The notes under the pieces were generated by a model. That model saw only the letters and a list, made by a program, of their open reading frames with translations, had not been told where the DNA came from and made no database searches. The position numbers and the translations under genes are program-made. Shown one piece after another: positions 18,545 to 28,496 of a stretch of 64,000 nucleotides of DNA. Every line of letters begins with the position of its first letter. Positions within the stretch are counted from its first letter, which is position 1. The stretch lies in the NCBI GenBank assembly GCA_944548615.1, contig OX155960.1:26765833-26829832 (forward strand), read 5' to 3'. The stretch is from Micropterix aruncella (lineage: Eukaryota > Arthropoda > Insecta > Lepidoptera > Micropterigidae).

Positions 18545-21500
18545 GTATAAATACAAACGGAGCTGCCATGGAATTCACCGACCGGAGTCGGGCCCATCAT
18601 AATACTATTTTTTTTTACACTCCTGGGGGGTGAGCAGTGGATTCCGGACTTACGAACCGGCTGTGGTAGGTTTAGGACAGCTGTCTTGCCACATGTGAGC
18701 GTTCACCTTACCACCCATTCACTTCCCCTTCGAAGCCATAGAATTTGAGATGCGCAAATCGCAGTTTTAGATAATTTTTCTAAGAAAGAGAAGAGAAAGG
18801 CCAAGATCTTTAAAGAGGTGAAATAGAGATTTAGCTGGCAGGCCACGAGCGCCAACTTCCACCGCGTGAAGGTGAACAGTGAAGCCGTTCCGGGTTACGG
18901 CATTTGCAGGATCATGGTATTTATTTAATTTGTACTCGTGGTCTTTTGGGATATTTGATTCCCATGGAACAGTTAATTCTACAATAAGAACCACTTTCCG
19001 AGATAGAGAGTAAAGAGTTATATCTGGACGGAGGGCTGTGCATCCGAGACTTTCAGGGAATTTATACTGCTTAGAGACCGAATCAACCTCCAGAATCCAA
19101 TCTGTAGCTTTGTCGATTATTGAGAAAGGTTTTGTAGTTAAATGTTTTTTGCCTTTAGAGCCATCCCGCACAAACTGTATTGGGGGTTTGGAGGATACTG
19201 TCAAACCCTTGTTGGCACGAGCCACTGAGAGACTAATTACCTCGCGAATAACAGCGAGAACTTTGTCATGGCGGTAAGTGTACCGTCCTTGATCTAAGGC
19301 CACCTTGCAGCCAGCTAGAATGTGTCTAGCTGTGCAAGGGGTATTGCTACAGAGGGGACAAGAACTATCCTCGGCAAAGCTCCAACGAGCGAGGTTACTG
19401 GGGTCTGGAAGTGTATGCTGAAAGGCATTCAAATAAAATTTCAGCATCTCTGGCGTCCAGTCATAGAGCATTACCTTCCAGTGCATTGGAGGCGGAATGC
19501 AAAAGTCCCCAATTGTTGTCCAATCATTCTGGCATTGAAGGCCAATAGCATGAGCCATACTCTTGCTGTCGTAATCTCCCCGCAAAAGAGACTTCTTCAA
19601 GTCCACGTCGCTCGTGGTTGTACTGCCATACCCCAGACCAGTGCCATTCTGGCTGATTCCAGTAAGGAACTTTTTGTGGAAGTCTACGCGGGCTTGTAGA
19701 TCATTTGAATCACTACGGCCACTTATTACGTGCTTCGATATTGCCGGATCTTTGGAATTGCACAGAATCGAATTTTTGGTTATTCTGGAGTTGGCGTAGA
19801 GCAGAGAGGGCAGTTTAAGCGCTAGCCCAAAATTTTGTTTGGACCTGAAGAGAGTCGAGGGGTCAGCTGGTTTGGATAAGGACAGCCAGGATTTTAAACT
19901 AGCTGTCACCAGCGCATCTAGACGGGACAGTTGGGTTTTGGTAAAATCGTAAATAAGAAAGGGCCATGACAAATGTGACGTTAGATAATTGTCATAGATC
20001 CAAGCCTTACGAGGGCCAGAAATTAGCAAGGCATCTATTTTCGCCAGGCAACTTTGGAAATGCTCTATAACATGATCGCCCGAGACGTCTTTTCCCTGAT
20101 GGGTGATTTTTCTGCCAAGGAATTTGAAATGATTGTTTGGGTCTATAAGGGAGATATTAGAGCCCTTATAGACCAATTTGGGGTCATAGGATGTAAATTT
20201 TGTGCCCATGCGGGCGAGTCCAAGGCAAAAACATTTGGAGGGCTTCACTTTTATACAGCCTGACCAGTCGCAGAAAAGCTCCACTTTCTGTAATAGCAGG
20301 GAAAGCTGCTTGGGGCTTCTGGTGATGAAAGTTAGGTCGTCGGCAAAAGCGAGGCACGACGAGGTGTATTGGCCGTCTGTTTTAAAACGGTAGCCCCACT
20401 TCCTGTCAAACTGGGTCAGGCTTTCCAGCAGTATATTAAAAACTATATTAAAAATCGTCGGGGAGAGGCAACAGCCCTGAAATAGTCCAATTGAATATGG
20501 TATAGAGCGGGTAGTCCATTCTTGCGTTTTAACATGGAAAGTCAGACAGTTGTAGTAGGAGGCTACAATGTCACGCACGACTGGTGGGAAGTTGTACCAG
20601 CGGAGTGCAAAGTGGAGGAGACTGTGTCGGACTGACCCAAAGGCATTCTCTAGGTCGAGCCAGCATACATTGATTTGGCGTTCGTGCTGTCTCGCATCCT
20701 TGATGGCAGCAGCCAGGAGAGAATTGTGCTCGAGGCAGCCCGAGACGCCACGCATGAAGCCTTTTTGAACTGATACTCCAAGGTACTGATTCCGGTGCAT
20801 GAATTCGCTCATCCTCGTGTGGACTATGCTAAAAAAGATTTTGGCCACAGTGTCTGTGAGAGCAATGGGCCGAGCGTCCTTTGGTCCGGTGCAAACTGGG
20901 ACCTTCGGAATTAAGATGACTGTCGCTCGGCCAAAATTCTGTGGGACTACACCGCTATTCCAAATATTTCGGAAGATGGATCCTAAATATTGCAGAAGGC
21001 ATTGGCATTTTTTGTATACTAAATAGGGAATACCATCGGGACCCGGAGTAGAGCCCGACGGCTTCCTCTTTACTTGATTATGAATCTCATCTAGAGATGG
21101 AGGTTGAGAAGCAAAAGCTACCGTAGGCAGGGGCGGAGGTGTAATGCCCGGCGGAGGGCTGTAATTATGGAGCCGCATTGGGTCCTCATACGTGGTCGAA
21201 AAGTATTCCGTGGCCATTTCTTCCGGGATTTGGATTTTTCCCTTGGCGACAGACAAAACCGTTTTGCTGTAGTTAAAACGGTTTTTGTCGAACCGGGCTT
21301 CCTCTTTGGATTTGAGAAATGCTGCCTTGCGCTTGTCGTTTTGCGTTGCTACGCTCTGTATGAGTTTTAGTATAGAGCGGTACGCGCGCGAGAAGTTGTG
21401 GCAGAGGGCTTTATCCCCGGCTTTCTTGGCTTCACGTAACTGGCGACGAAGTAGCCGCTTTTGCCTACGGAGCTTTGCCTTAAATGCGTTTTCTCTGTGA

Positions 21501-21994
21501 ACCGGGTCGACATGGGTAGATTTTGGGTAAACACCCGAGAAGTATTCATGGACCGCCACCTGGAAGGACGACAGCTGGACGCTGGCAGGGGCATTACGGT
21601 TCACAGAGTGGTCAAGAATAGAAGTTAAATTATTATTATGAAATTCCCAGTCCTCTTTCGCAAGTGAAGGGAATTTTAGAGGAGGGAAGGATACGATTTG
21701 CGCGGGTAGAGGAGACCGGTCGGGTGACAAACTGCGGGCAGATGTGGAGTCAAGGGACATGTGAGGTTCAACTCTGTCCGTGACTCCTTGCGACGGTTTA
21801 AGACACTGACGTGCAGCGTCGCTAACATCGTGCCCAGCAATGTGTTTATTTAACCATGCTAATCGTTTATATTGTTTCCCGCAGATAGGGCAAGCAAGGT
21901 CCGGTGTCGTTTTAGCCGTGTCGTTGTTTGGGGTTTCAACTGGGGTAGCGGGAATTCTCCCCCCCTGATAGGCCGCTTGGGGGCATATTTCCAT
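18545..21994 (-). mobile_element. R2/R4-like (REL-endonuclease) non-LTR retrotransposon, near-complete
   Basis: A 3.45-kb insertion bounded by comparison with the uninterrupted repeat at 9480-9866. On the minus strand it has one ORF of 1075 codons, then a 3' UTR of about 220 bp (18545-18766) ending TTTGTATTTATA. No long target duplication is apparent, and the empty site has about three extra T at the junction. R2-type elements insert by target-primed reverse transcription and often leave small deletions. The 5' end coincides with the ORF start, so there is no 5' UTR and some 5' truncation is possible. Confidence 0.85.
18767..21994 (-). CDS. R2/R4-like retrotransposon protein: zinc finger, RT, REL endonuclease
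   Basis: An uninterrupted 1075-residue protein. Visible in order: one C2H2 finger at residues 35-55 (CPICGKQYKRLAWLNKH, C-x2-C-x12-H-x3-H); RT at about 310-600, with GPDGIPYLVYKKC near 318, WLDLENAF (Asp447) and the catalytic FADD at 550-553; a CCHC knuckle at 879-896 (C-x2-C-x8-H-x4-C); and a PD-(D/E)XK endonuclease with RPD at 989-991, VELTVPWE near 1005-1012 and KLNKYH near 1022. Finger, RT, knuckle and REL endonuclease in this order define the R2/R4/NeSL/Hero group, which cuts a chosen DNA site, reverse transcribes there and needs no APE endonuclease. The exact family is unresolved. All key residues are present, so it may have been active recently. The ATG lies at the insertion junction; an upstream native start may be lost. 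Downstream ATGs are possible. Confidence 0.93.
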   Translation of the reverse strand: MEICPQAAYQGGRIPATPVETPNNDTAKTTPDLACPICGKQYKRLAWLNKHIAGHDVSDAARQCLKPSQGVTDRVEPHMSLDSTSARSLSPDRSPLPAQIVSFPPLKFPSLAKEDWEFHNNNLTSILDHSVNRNAPASVQLSSFQVAVHEYFSGVYPKSTHVDPVHRENAFKAKLRRQKRLLRRQLREAKKAGDKALCHNFSRAYRSILKLIQSVATQNDKRKAAFLKSKEEARFDKNRFNYSKTVLSVAKGKIQIPEEMATEYFSTTYEDPMRLHNYSPPPGITPPPLPTVAFASQPPSLDEIHNQVKRKPSGSTPGPDGIPYLVYKKCQCLLQYLGSIFRNIWNSGVVPQNFGRATVILIPKVPVCTGPKDARPIALTDTVAKIFFSIVHTRMSEFMHRNQYLGVSVQKGFMRGVSGCLEHNSLLAAAIKDARQHERQINVCWLDLENAFGSVRHSLLHFALRWYNFPPVVRDIVASYYNCLTFHVKTQEWTTRSIPYSIGLFQGCCLSPTIFNIVFNILLESLTQFDRKWGYRFKTDGQYTSSCLAFADDLTFITRSPKQLSLLLQKVELFCDWSGCIKVKPSKCFCLGLARMGTKFTSYDPKLVYKGSNISLIDPNNHFKFLGRKITHQGKDVSGDHVIEHFQSCLAKIDALLISGPRKAWIYDNYLTSHLSWPFLIYDFTKTQLSRLDALVTASLKSWLSLSKPADPSTLFRSKQNFGLALKLPSLLYANSRITKNSILCNSKDPAISKHVISGRSDSNDLQARVDFHKKFLTGISQNGTGLGYGSTTTSDVDLKKSLLRGDYDSKSMAHAIGLQCQNDWTTIGDFCIPPPMHWKVMLYDWTPEMLKFYLNAFQHTLPDPSNLARWSFAEDSSCPLCSNTPCTARHILAGCKVALDQGRYTYRHDKVLAVIREVISLSVARANKGLTVSSKPPIQFVRDGSKGKKHLTTKPFSIIDKATDWILEVDSVSKQYKFPESLGCTALRPDITLYSLSRKVVLIVELTVPWESNIPKDHEYKLNKYHDPANAVTRNGFTVHLHAVEVGARGLPAKSLFHLFKDLGLSLLFLRKII

Positions 21995-22048
21995 ATATTA
22001 TGCTTATAGGTACGTATTTTTTTTATGCTGTATTTTTTTAACGAAAAT
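21995..22048 (+). mobile_element. SINE-like repeat, right part
   Basis: ATATTATGCTTATA, TTTTATGCTGTAT and TTTAACGAAAATAAAA match 9803-9860, completing the repeat interrupted at 18544. Ends in an A-run. Confidence 0.85.
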
Positions 22049-22295
22049 AAAAAAAAAATCAAGTAAGTAATTGTCTAAATGTCCAAAAGTCCAAATATCA
22101 ATGAATTACAATAAATACGTGTTTAGTGTTAAATGAAAGGTCTTCTTGAGTAGGTACCTTCCGGAAAAATAAGAGTACATTTATCGATATGGATAAATAC
22201 ATAAACCACAAATATTTCATACAAAAACCGTAATAAAAATAATTAAAAATGCAATAGTTCACTTTCTGTAACGGCAGCCGTGTTTTTTTTATTAC
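22049..22295 (+). repeat. right part of the dispersed repeat begun at 13537
   Basis: ATCAAGTAAGTAATTGTC ... GTTAAATGAAAGGTCTTC ... ATAGTTCACTTTCTGTAACGGCAG matches 43975-44190 in the same orientation and 24790-25215 reversed. It begins exactly at the A-tail of the SINE-like repeat. Confidence 0.8.
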
Positions 22296-23060
22296 TTTCA
22301 TAATAATATATTTGCTTGCTATCCTATTTAAAATGTTTATTAACTATTATTTCGATTATGTCACTACACCTTTAGTATCAAAATGTTCGTTGGCTATGGT
22401 CTAAAACAAATAGGTACTCTCTTTAATAATGCACTTATACAGAGGGTTTGATATCAGATGTATAACTGAAAATCCCTTATAGATGGAATAGAGGACTCTG
22501 TAATTTTGGATTCTCGCTACTCTATTTTTAGAGTGGATCGAAACTTTGCTCCGACCGGGAATTTCGTGGGGGGGGGGGGGTTACACGGGCGTTTAGCGCC
22601 ACCTTTCGGCTCGCTTACTTCCCCGAGTAGTGGTCCACCACTGCAGAAGATTCATGAGTCACTGTCTCCTCTCCGCGTTCTAAATCACTTTACATTTGAT
22701 GCTGCTATTTGACCTCTGACTGTCCGTCCCTCCAATGCGATTGCGGTCATGCAGTCTGCACTGCTGACCACCTTTTTTAACTGTTCATTTAACAACATCT
22801 ATCCTAATTTCGTCTTGGACTTTACAGCCCTCAAAATTCAGCTCCCACTGTGTGTAGACCATCTCTTCTCCCTTAACTCACAAAAAGTTCTTAAAATCCT
22901 CTGTAAATTTTTCTCCCTCAACCGAATTTCCCTTTGTAACAATATTCCATTCCATAATATTACATACTACCTAGTTTCTACTGTTTCCTTTATTGTAAAA
23001 GTTTTGTGTCTGTTTGTTTTAGTGCCGTCTTACTAACAATAAAGTTCCTAAATTAAATAA
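22296..23060. other. unassigned, possible LINE 3' end on plus strand
   Basis: A 13-G run lies at 22568-22580. The segment ends in AATAAAGTTCC and AAATTAAATAAATAAG near 23040-23065, which looks like a retroposon tail. No coding match recognised. Confidence 0.35.
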
Positions 23061-23554
23061 ATAAGTACCCACCTGGCAGAAACCACCTTCATTGGGTGGA
23101 TTGCCAAAAGGAAAAAGAAGAAGCAGAAGACCTCTGACTGAAATGCGGAAAATGATAATATATTCCTGTTAAAATTAAGTGACAAAAGAAGTAGTCATTC
23201 TGACGATAATTTTGGCATTTCTCTAAGATCAAGATGGATTCATTCGTCTCTGAAAGTAATCCCAGTTTATCTAATATACTAACAGGCTCATTTATCATCT
23301 TAGCGACATCTTGTCATTTCTGCTCTTGAATCAATATAACACTGAGTATAACAAGTTGAACAGAATATTAGACCCTTTATTAGTAATTGAGAGCGTACAG
23401 CTGAAAATAGCCTAAATCCTATTATTTCTATGGACGATTAGCACCAAGCTCTTGTGGTCATGATCCAAATCTCTGTAAAATCACTGGGCTGTAATGCTCG
23501 GATAATAAAATTGTTCGGACAAGCAGACTATTTATGTACTTCAGCACTCTCAAA

Positions 23555-24155
23555 GATCACTGAGCCTCAGAAATTAACAACTGCGAAATAGAAACGGGCA
23601 CCAAACGTTTCTACAATGGTATCATCAACGAGTATGAACCGTCTAAAACTGTTTCGCACTGTTAATATTTCCTTGGTATGATGCATCAATGATCAAAATA
23701 ATTAAACAAAAACAGAAATTTAACCCAAAATGGAAGACAACCGGTAATCTCATCCACTATGAGGCATTTCGGTACTTAGAAACAGCCATAAAGAAATAAA
23801 CGAAACACCTTTGGATGCCTATATAGAGAAGTCTGAAGAATCTATAAAACGTAACTCATAATTCTTCTGGAAATACGTAAAATCTAAACGGCCCACCAAA
23901 GTATTCCATGCCAAATAAAATTCTTACGTCTCTACAAGTGATCCGGAGATATGCAAATTATTATCTCAATACTTTCAATCAGTTTATGTAAACTTCGGTA
24001 CTGATCCTAACTTTCAATACCTAGTAATTCCCATCAACATACAGCCGACATATACAACGTACGATTTGACGACGAATATTTGTGCAAAATTCAACAGCAC
24101 TGGCTCTAATGAAATACATCCTTTATTAGTCTTTAATTGTCTATTAAATTTGGCT
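23555..24155 (+). pseudogene. LINE ORF2 fragment, endonuclease-RT linker
   Basis: Reading through frameshifts gives GTKRFYNGIINEYEPSKTV, FNPKWKTTGNLIHYEAFRYL, IEKSEESIKRNS, FFWKYVKSK, DPEICKLLSQYFQSVY and STGSNEIHPLLVFN. This is the linker and first RT block of a CR1/Jockey-type ORF2. It stops at the MITE at 24159. RT pieces in the same orientation follow at 26371-26422 and 27193-27600. Confidence 0.8.
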
Positions 24156-24158
24156 TCT

Positions 24159-24635
24159 CGAGCCGGTCCACACGATACGTTGCGGCGGCGCCGGCGCACC
24201 GCTAAGATTTGCCGTATGGGCACAGGAGTGTGCCTACTCGTGTGGTATGGGCGTACACACAGTACCTACACGGTGCGGCGCCGCAACGTTACTACGACAC
24301 CGCATGGGCTAATAGTAGTGTAGTTAATTGTACGTAAGACTAGTGAAATGAGGTAGTCAATGCCGTTTTCTTTTTCGTTGGTACTCATTTTAAACACTTC
24401 GATTAAAAATTAACACAAATACGTGAAAACAAATAAAACAGGCAAGCATGTACCCTCATTCGACTGCATGTACCCTCAACTGAGCGGTGCCGCTCGGGCG
24501 CATATCCCCGGTTTGCGTGCGGTGCGACGCCGGACCGCACCGTGTGACATACCATGGATATTTGTATGTAGGACGCCGCAGCGGCACCGCTCAGGCGCCG
24601 CGCTGCAACCGCACCGCATCGTGTGGCCCGGCCCT
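24159..24635. mobile_element. GC-rich MITE with GCCGGTCCACACGAT termini
   Basis: The left end GAGCCGGTCCACACGAT and the right end, reversed, CAGGGCCGGGCCACACGAT are inverted. The interior is rich in GCGGCGCCGC words. A related, right-truncated copy is at 56856-57199. On the minus strand both copies keep a 28-codon open start (MSTNEKENGIDYLIS here), suggesting derivation from a coding element, perhaps PIF/Harbinger. No target duplication confirmed. Confidence 0.75.
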
Positions 24636-24789
24636 GACGGCGTGGTTTTAGCGTTCTTCCTAAACTACGAAAACATGCATACAGGATGAGTTTTTAATTA
24701 GTGACTTCCTTAAAGTGGGTGAATCCGTACGAGCAAATAAAAAACTTCTGATAAAACAATTTCGGAACAAGTAAATATACCTATCAAAA

Positions 24790-25330
24790 AGAATAAAAAA
24801 CACGAATGCCGTTACAGAAAGTGAACTGTTGTGTTGATATTTATTTTTATTATGTACTAGCTGCGCCCAGCGGTTTCACCCGCGTGGTGATGGAAAATTG
24901 TGATAATGATGATAGAAAACCACATATCTTTATAAATTATAGCCTATGTGTTATTCTGATTTGTAAGCTATATTATTGTAAAGTTTCATCAAAACATTCA
25001 GTAGTTTTTGCGTGAAAGATTAACAAACATCCATACATACATACAAACTTTTGCGTTTATAATATTAGTAGGATTTTAATGAAATATTTGTGGTTTATGT
25101 ATTTATTTAAATATATACACTTATATTTCCGGAATCAGAACTTTCATTTTACACTAAACACGATATTTTTATGTTACTTTATTGACGTTTGGACATTTAG
25201 ACAACTACTAACTTGATGTTTTGATAGTTAACGTATCTTATGACACTCGCGATAACATAACTACTTTAACAATACCACACACTTTTAAATCGATTCAAGC
25301 GTTTAGAAGTTATGGTGGAATAAAGAAACG
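24790..25330 (-). repeat. reversed copy of the 43.8-kb dispersed repeat, split by a SINE-like insert
   Basis: ACACGAATGCCGTTACAGAAAG ... then, after the insert at 24857-25076, AAATATTTGTGGTTTATGT ... TAGAAGTTATGGTGG reads as the reverse complement of 43830-44190. Confidence 0.75.
24857..25076 (+). mobile_element. retroposon 3' end, ACTAGCTGCGCCCAGCGG type
   Basis: Begins ACTAGCTGCGCCCAGCGG and ends TTTATAATATTAGTAGGAT, about 220 bp, no ORF. Near-identical copies lie at 61388-61612 and, 5'-truncated, at 61700-61863. The type is widespread in Lepidoptera as far as I know. Confidence 0.85.
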
Positions 25331-25667
25331 GAAAATATACATAGATGAACAAACAAAACGAACAAGCGCGCCGCGCCATCTAGCATCAGGAAAAATATCG
25401 CGAATATACAATATTCGCGATATTTTACCTACCGGCAACGCGCTTATATATTTTTATACTATTTTTCAAAACAATAAACTTTCAAAATTTATTTTTTTCG
25501 TTTTGAAACAAAAATATTTCATTCTGTGTTTTTTCCCAAAAAAAATAATAGAAGTTGCTTATTTGCTCGTACTGATTCACCCACTTCAAGGATGTCACTA
25601 ATTATAAATTGTATATAATCCCTAAAATAAAAACCTTATAAATACATATATCCATGGTCTTATATTT

Positions 25668-26060
25668 TTCCTAAGCAGGTGGTTGTTGACCTGACGTCAG
25701 CTACTCTTGAAACGACCGGTCACCTAATCCCTTGTTAAAGACGGTCAAAGGGCGCCACACTGCACGATAACGTCGAAAGTAAATACCGCTATCATCAGGT
25801 AGAGGACGCGCAAGCGACTTCGAGCTTGCGACCAGACGGGTGGGCGGAGAAATCTGACCAAATTTGGTAGCCGGGGCGTGGGGCCTGCCTGCTGGTTTCA
25901 CTTCCGAGTGCCTCGCGGTAAGACTTTGGACTCTCAAGGGAATTTTGGCCTAGTCACACGGTGGACTGTGTAGTCTCTAAATCTCAGCATTCATCTCACG
26001 GTCGAAATAATGATCTAATATCGTTATACCTTCCTGGGTTGGGGGGTTCGCACTTAGTAA
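25668..26060 (+). repeat. copy 2 of the seven-locus same-strand repeat family
   Basis: TCCTAAGCAGGTGG, CCTGACGTCAGC, CTCTTGAAACGACC, CAGGTAGAGGACGCGCAAGCG and TGCCTCGCGGTAAG match the other copies. It lacks the 5' part present at 49.7 and 50.3 kb. Confidence 0.8.
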
Positions 26061-26069
26061 GTAACTGAC

Positions 26070-26370
26070 AACCCGAAGTGTGCCTTTTCACTGGCGGTTA
26101 GCCGCAAAGCGGCTAGCCGCGGCGGCGTACCGCAGGAAAGGTCTTGCAAAGAGAATGTATGGAAACGCGTTTCTATCCTTTTCACTATGCGGCGCGCCGC
26201 ACTCGACCGCGCGGCCGTCATCATCCAACGCGGTTGAATGCGGCACGCCGCACCGCCCTGGCACTTTTCACTGGCGGCGTACCGCGCGGCGAGCGGCGCG
26301 ATCAATGTTTGTATTGGCGGCTCGCAGCGCGGCGTGCCGAGCGGCGAGCCGCGTGGCCCCCTCTCTGCTA
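26070..26370. repeat. GC-rich palindromic repeat
   Basis: Dense GCGGCGCGCCGC-type palindromes with TTTTCACTGGCGG or a variant three times (26087, 26173, 26268). Probably a MITE of a GC-rich type. Long open frames here come from base composition. Confidence 0.6.
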
Positions 26371-26422
26371 CACATCAATCCGAGTTTTCACAAATTCCTT
26401 TGGGGTACCCCAAGGCTCCTAC
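26371..26422 (+). pseudogene. LINE RT fragment cut inside GVPQGS
   Basis: Reads IRVFTNSFGVPQGSY and is then broken by the hAT element. GVPQGS is RT block 4. It belongs to the same broken LINE as 23555-24155. Confidence 0.75.
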
Positions 26423-27192
26423 CAAGGGCGTACCCAGGTAGGGGCAGGGGGGGGGGGCAGCTGCCCCCCCCTAGAAGATTAAATAAATGTAATTTTTTTT
26501 GGCAAATAGAAATTAAAAACGTGTTACCTACTCTGCGCAAAATGAAGTGTTGGAAACAAAATATCTTTTCAGCCAGAGTTGTTTTTTTCTATAGTTAAAT
26601 ATTCTACAACATTCGATATAGAGCCTGGATATCACCGGAGAACTGAACCTTTGGCATAATTTATGGGTGACGAAGGCTTTATCAGATGATCAATTAAGGG
26701 ACATAGAAGTAGTTGATCTGTTCAACGAAGCCAACATTTTTTACCCTGCTGTCAGAAAGGCATTAATTATTTTAAGCACTATCCCATGCACCACAGCGAC
26801 CGTAGAACGGTCCTTCAGTACGCTGCGAAGAGTTAAAACGTGGCTTAGAAGCACCATGGGTAAAGAAAGGCTTACGGGTTTATGTCTGATGAGCGTACAT
26901 CGCAATTATTTAAAAGACAACAGTGAGTTTATTGAAAAGACTGTCATAGACAAATTTTCGGCAAATCCGAGAAGATTACTGTTAAATTAATATATACATA
27001 CGTAATATTATATATTATACATAATGTATAGTATAATTATGTATAATATTTGTTTTATGTCATCATCAAAATTAATGAATAAAAGTCAATTTTCATGATT
27101 TTTTGTTTCAATATACCCGACCGACGATCTTTTCGAAACAGGTATAAGCAGCCCCCTGCCCCCTCCTAGCTGAAATCCTGGGTACGCCCTTG
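26423..27192 (+). mobile_element. second hAT element remnant
   Basis: Termini CAAGGGCGTACCCAGG are perfect inverted repeats (26423 and, reversed, ending 27192), followed by G-rich subterminal sequence (11-G run at 26447-26457). Length 770 bp, so internally deleted. The flanking 8-mers differ (GCTCCTAC and CTTAAAAC), so the target duplication is lost or diverged. Confidence 0.9.
26667..26990 (+). pseudogene. hAT transposase C-terminal fragment
   Basis: A 107-codon frame reads VVDLFNEANIFYPAVRKAL, TTATVERSFSTLRRVKTWL, RSTMGKERLTGL and ends ANPRRLLLN. It is the hAT dimerisation domain and is related to, but distinct from, the copy at 11444-11857 (VERSFSTLRRVK versus AERSFSTLGRLK). Catalytic parts are deleted. 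Confidence 0.9.
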
Positions 27193-27600
27193 CTTAAAAC
27201 AACTTATTTTCCTTCTATACCTCAAAAATACCACCAATTGCATGCTACATTTCAATAGTCCAAAGTCAGATTGCTAATAAAACGAATATTTTTTGACTGC
27301 CTTACTTTGCAGGCGGCATAAACCGCCTTATGAAATACTGTTCGGATAACTGTCTCTTCCTTAACGTAAGCAAATATTACTTAATTACCGACTCCAGCAA
27401 AATTACTAATATAATGTTTGATTACAAGTTTAATGGCGTTATAGTTTAAATGAGAAAGCACTGTTAGATCTTGGGTTTAACCCTTGATACTGAAATGTCA
27501 TTCGTTGAACACATCGAATGACATTTCAGTCGAATGACAAAAGCATATACTTGTACATTACTCGGTGTTATTCTCAGGATATCATAGGTGTTCAAATATA
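27193..27600 (+). pseudogene. LINE RT C-terminal fragment
   Basis: After the hAT element, frames give DCLTLQ, NRLMKYCSDNCLFLNVSK, FDYKFNGVIV, LGLTLDTEMSFVEHIE and TKAYTC. This is RT blocks 6-7 and thumb of a CR1-like element, with frameshifts. It follows on from 26371-26422. Confidence 0.8.
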
Positions 27601-28496
27601 ATCACACGATAAACCCTTTGGGTACCGGTTTATTTAAATAATTAAATAAAGAAGTCGAAGCGAAACGTATTGAGCGCTCACTGCGATAAATTTTTAGGAT
27701 AGTCTGGCGAGGGTTCAGTTATTATGAACATTAGCCACATGTGTTTTTTTCCTGAAATTATAGGATCAATTATCATGTAAAAAATCAAGACAGGGAAAAT
27801 GAGAGAAGTGAGTTTGAATTTTTGTCTAATTCTTAGATTCCGCCAGACGCATTCCGCGATTTCTAAAAGTAGCCAGACTTCTTTCAAATGATAATCTGTT
27901 ATAATATCAATTTTTATTATAAGTTAAGACAAATAGAACTGAAAAGAAATGAGTCAGACTCGTCAATAATGTTGCTAGGCCAAACATGCGCATGGCGAGT
28001 ATCGGCCGTCAAATTAACCCATTGGGATAAAACACTATAATTCCTATGTAAGAAGTCAGTTGGAGCTTGCAGCAGTGATTTGAAACCCGAAATATTGCGG
28101 ATATTACCGATATTGCGGATTTGTGAAGCAATTAAATTTAACTTCTTTCATCAATGACAGCTCCTAGGAGGAATGCTTAAAAGCCCAAGAGTGCATATCA
28201 TTGCAAAGCCGTAGAACCATGAAAGCTGCTATTCCCTCATGGATTGATTGATAATTCTAGCGTATTTTTGGAGCGCATTGAATTGTTTACAACGCATCGC
28301 AAAATGCATAACATCGCATCGCAAATGCATCGCAAATGCATAACATCAAATTTACTAAAATTTAAATATTTAAATTATTGAAATATTGAAAATTCTATAT
28401 TTTTTTTGTAAAAAGTGATAAAAATTTTAAAACTTGATGAAGATATTAATAATGGTAATAAGGTATTATAGTAAATATATTTATGAATAGTCCACC
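27601..28496. other. unassigned intergenic sequence
   Basis: TTAACCCATTGGGAT at 28014 could be one end of an eroded TTAA-type MITE. A short tandem of CATCGCAAATG words lies at 28296-28345. Otherwise nothing recognised. Confidence 0.4.

Noticed and set aside
18545..21994. 28S rDNA-inserted R2
   Set aside because: The flanks are a SINE-like repeat, not 28S rDNA, so the canonical R2 site is excluded for this copy.
26080..26598. 172-codon plus-strand open frame and overlapping frames on both strands
   Set aside because: Lies in GC-rich palindromic repeat sequence that is open in several frames at once. No protein motif, and it runs into the hAT terminus.
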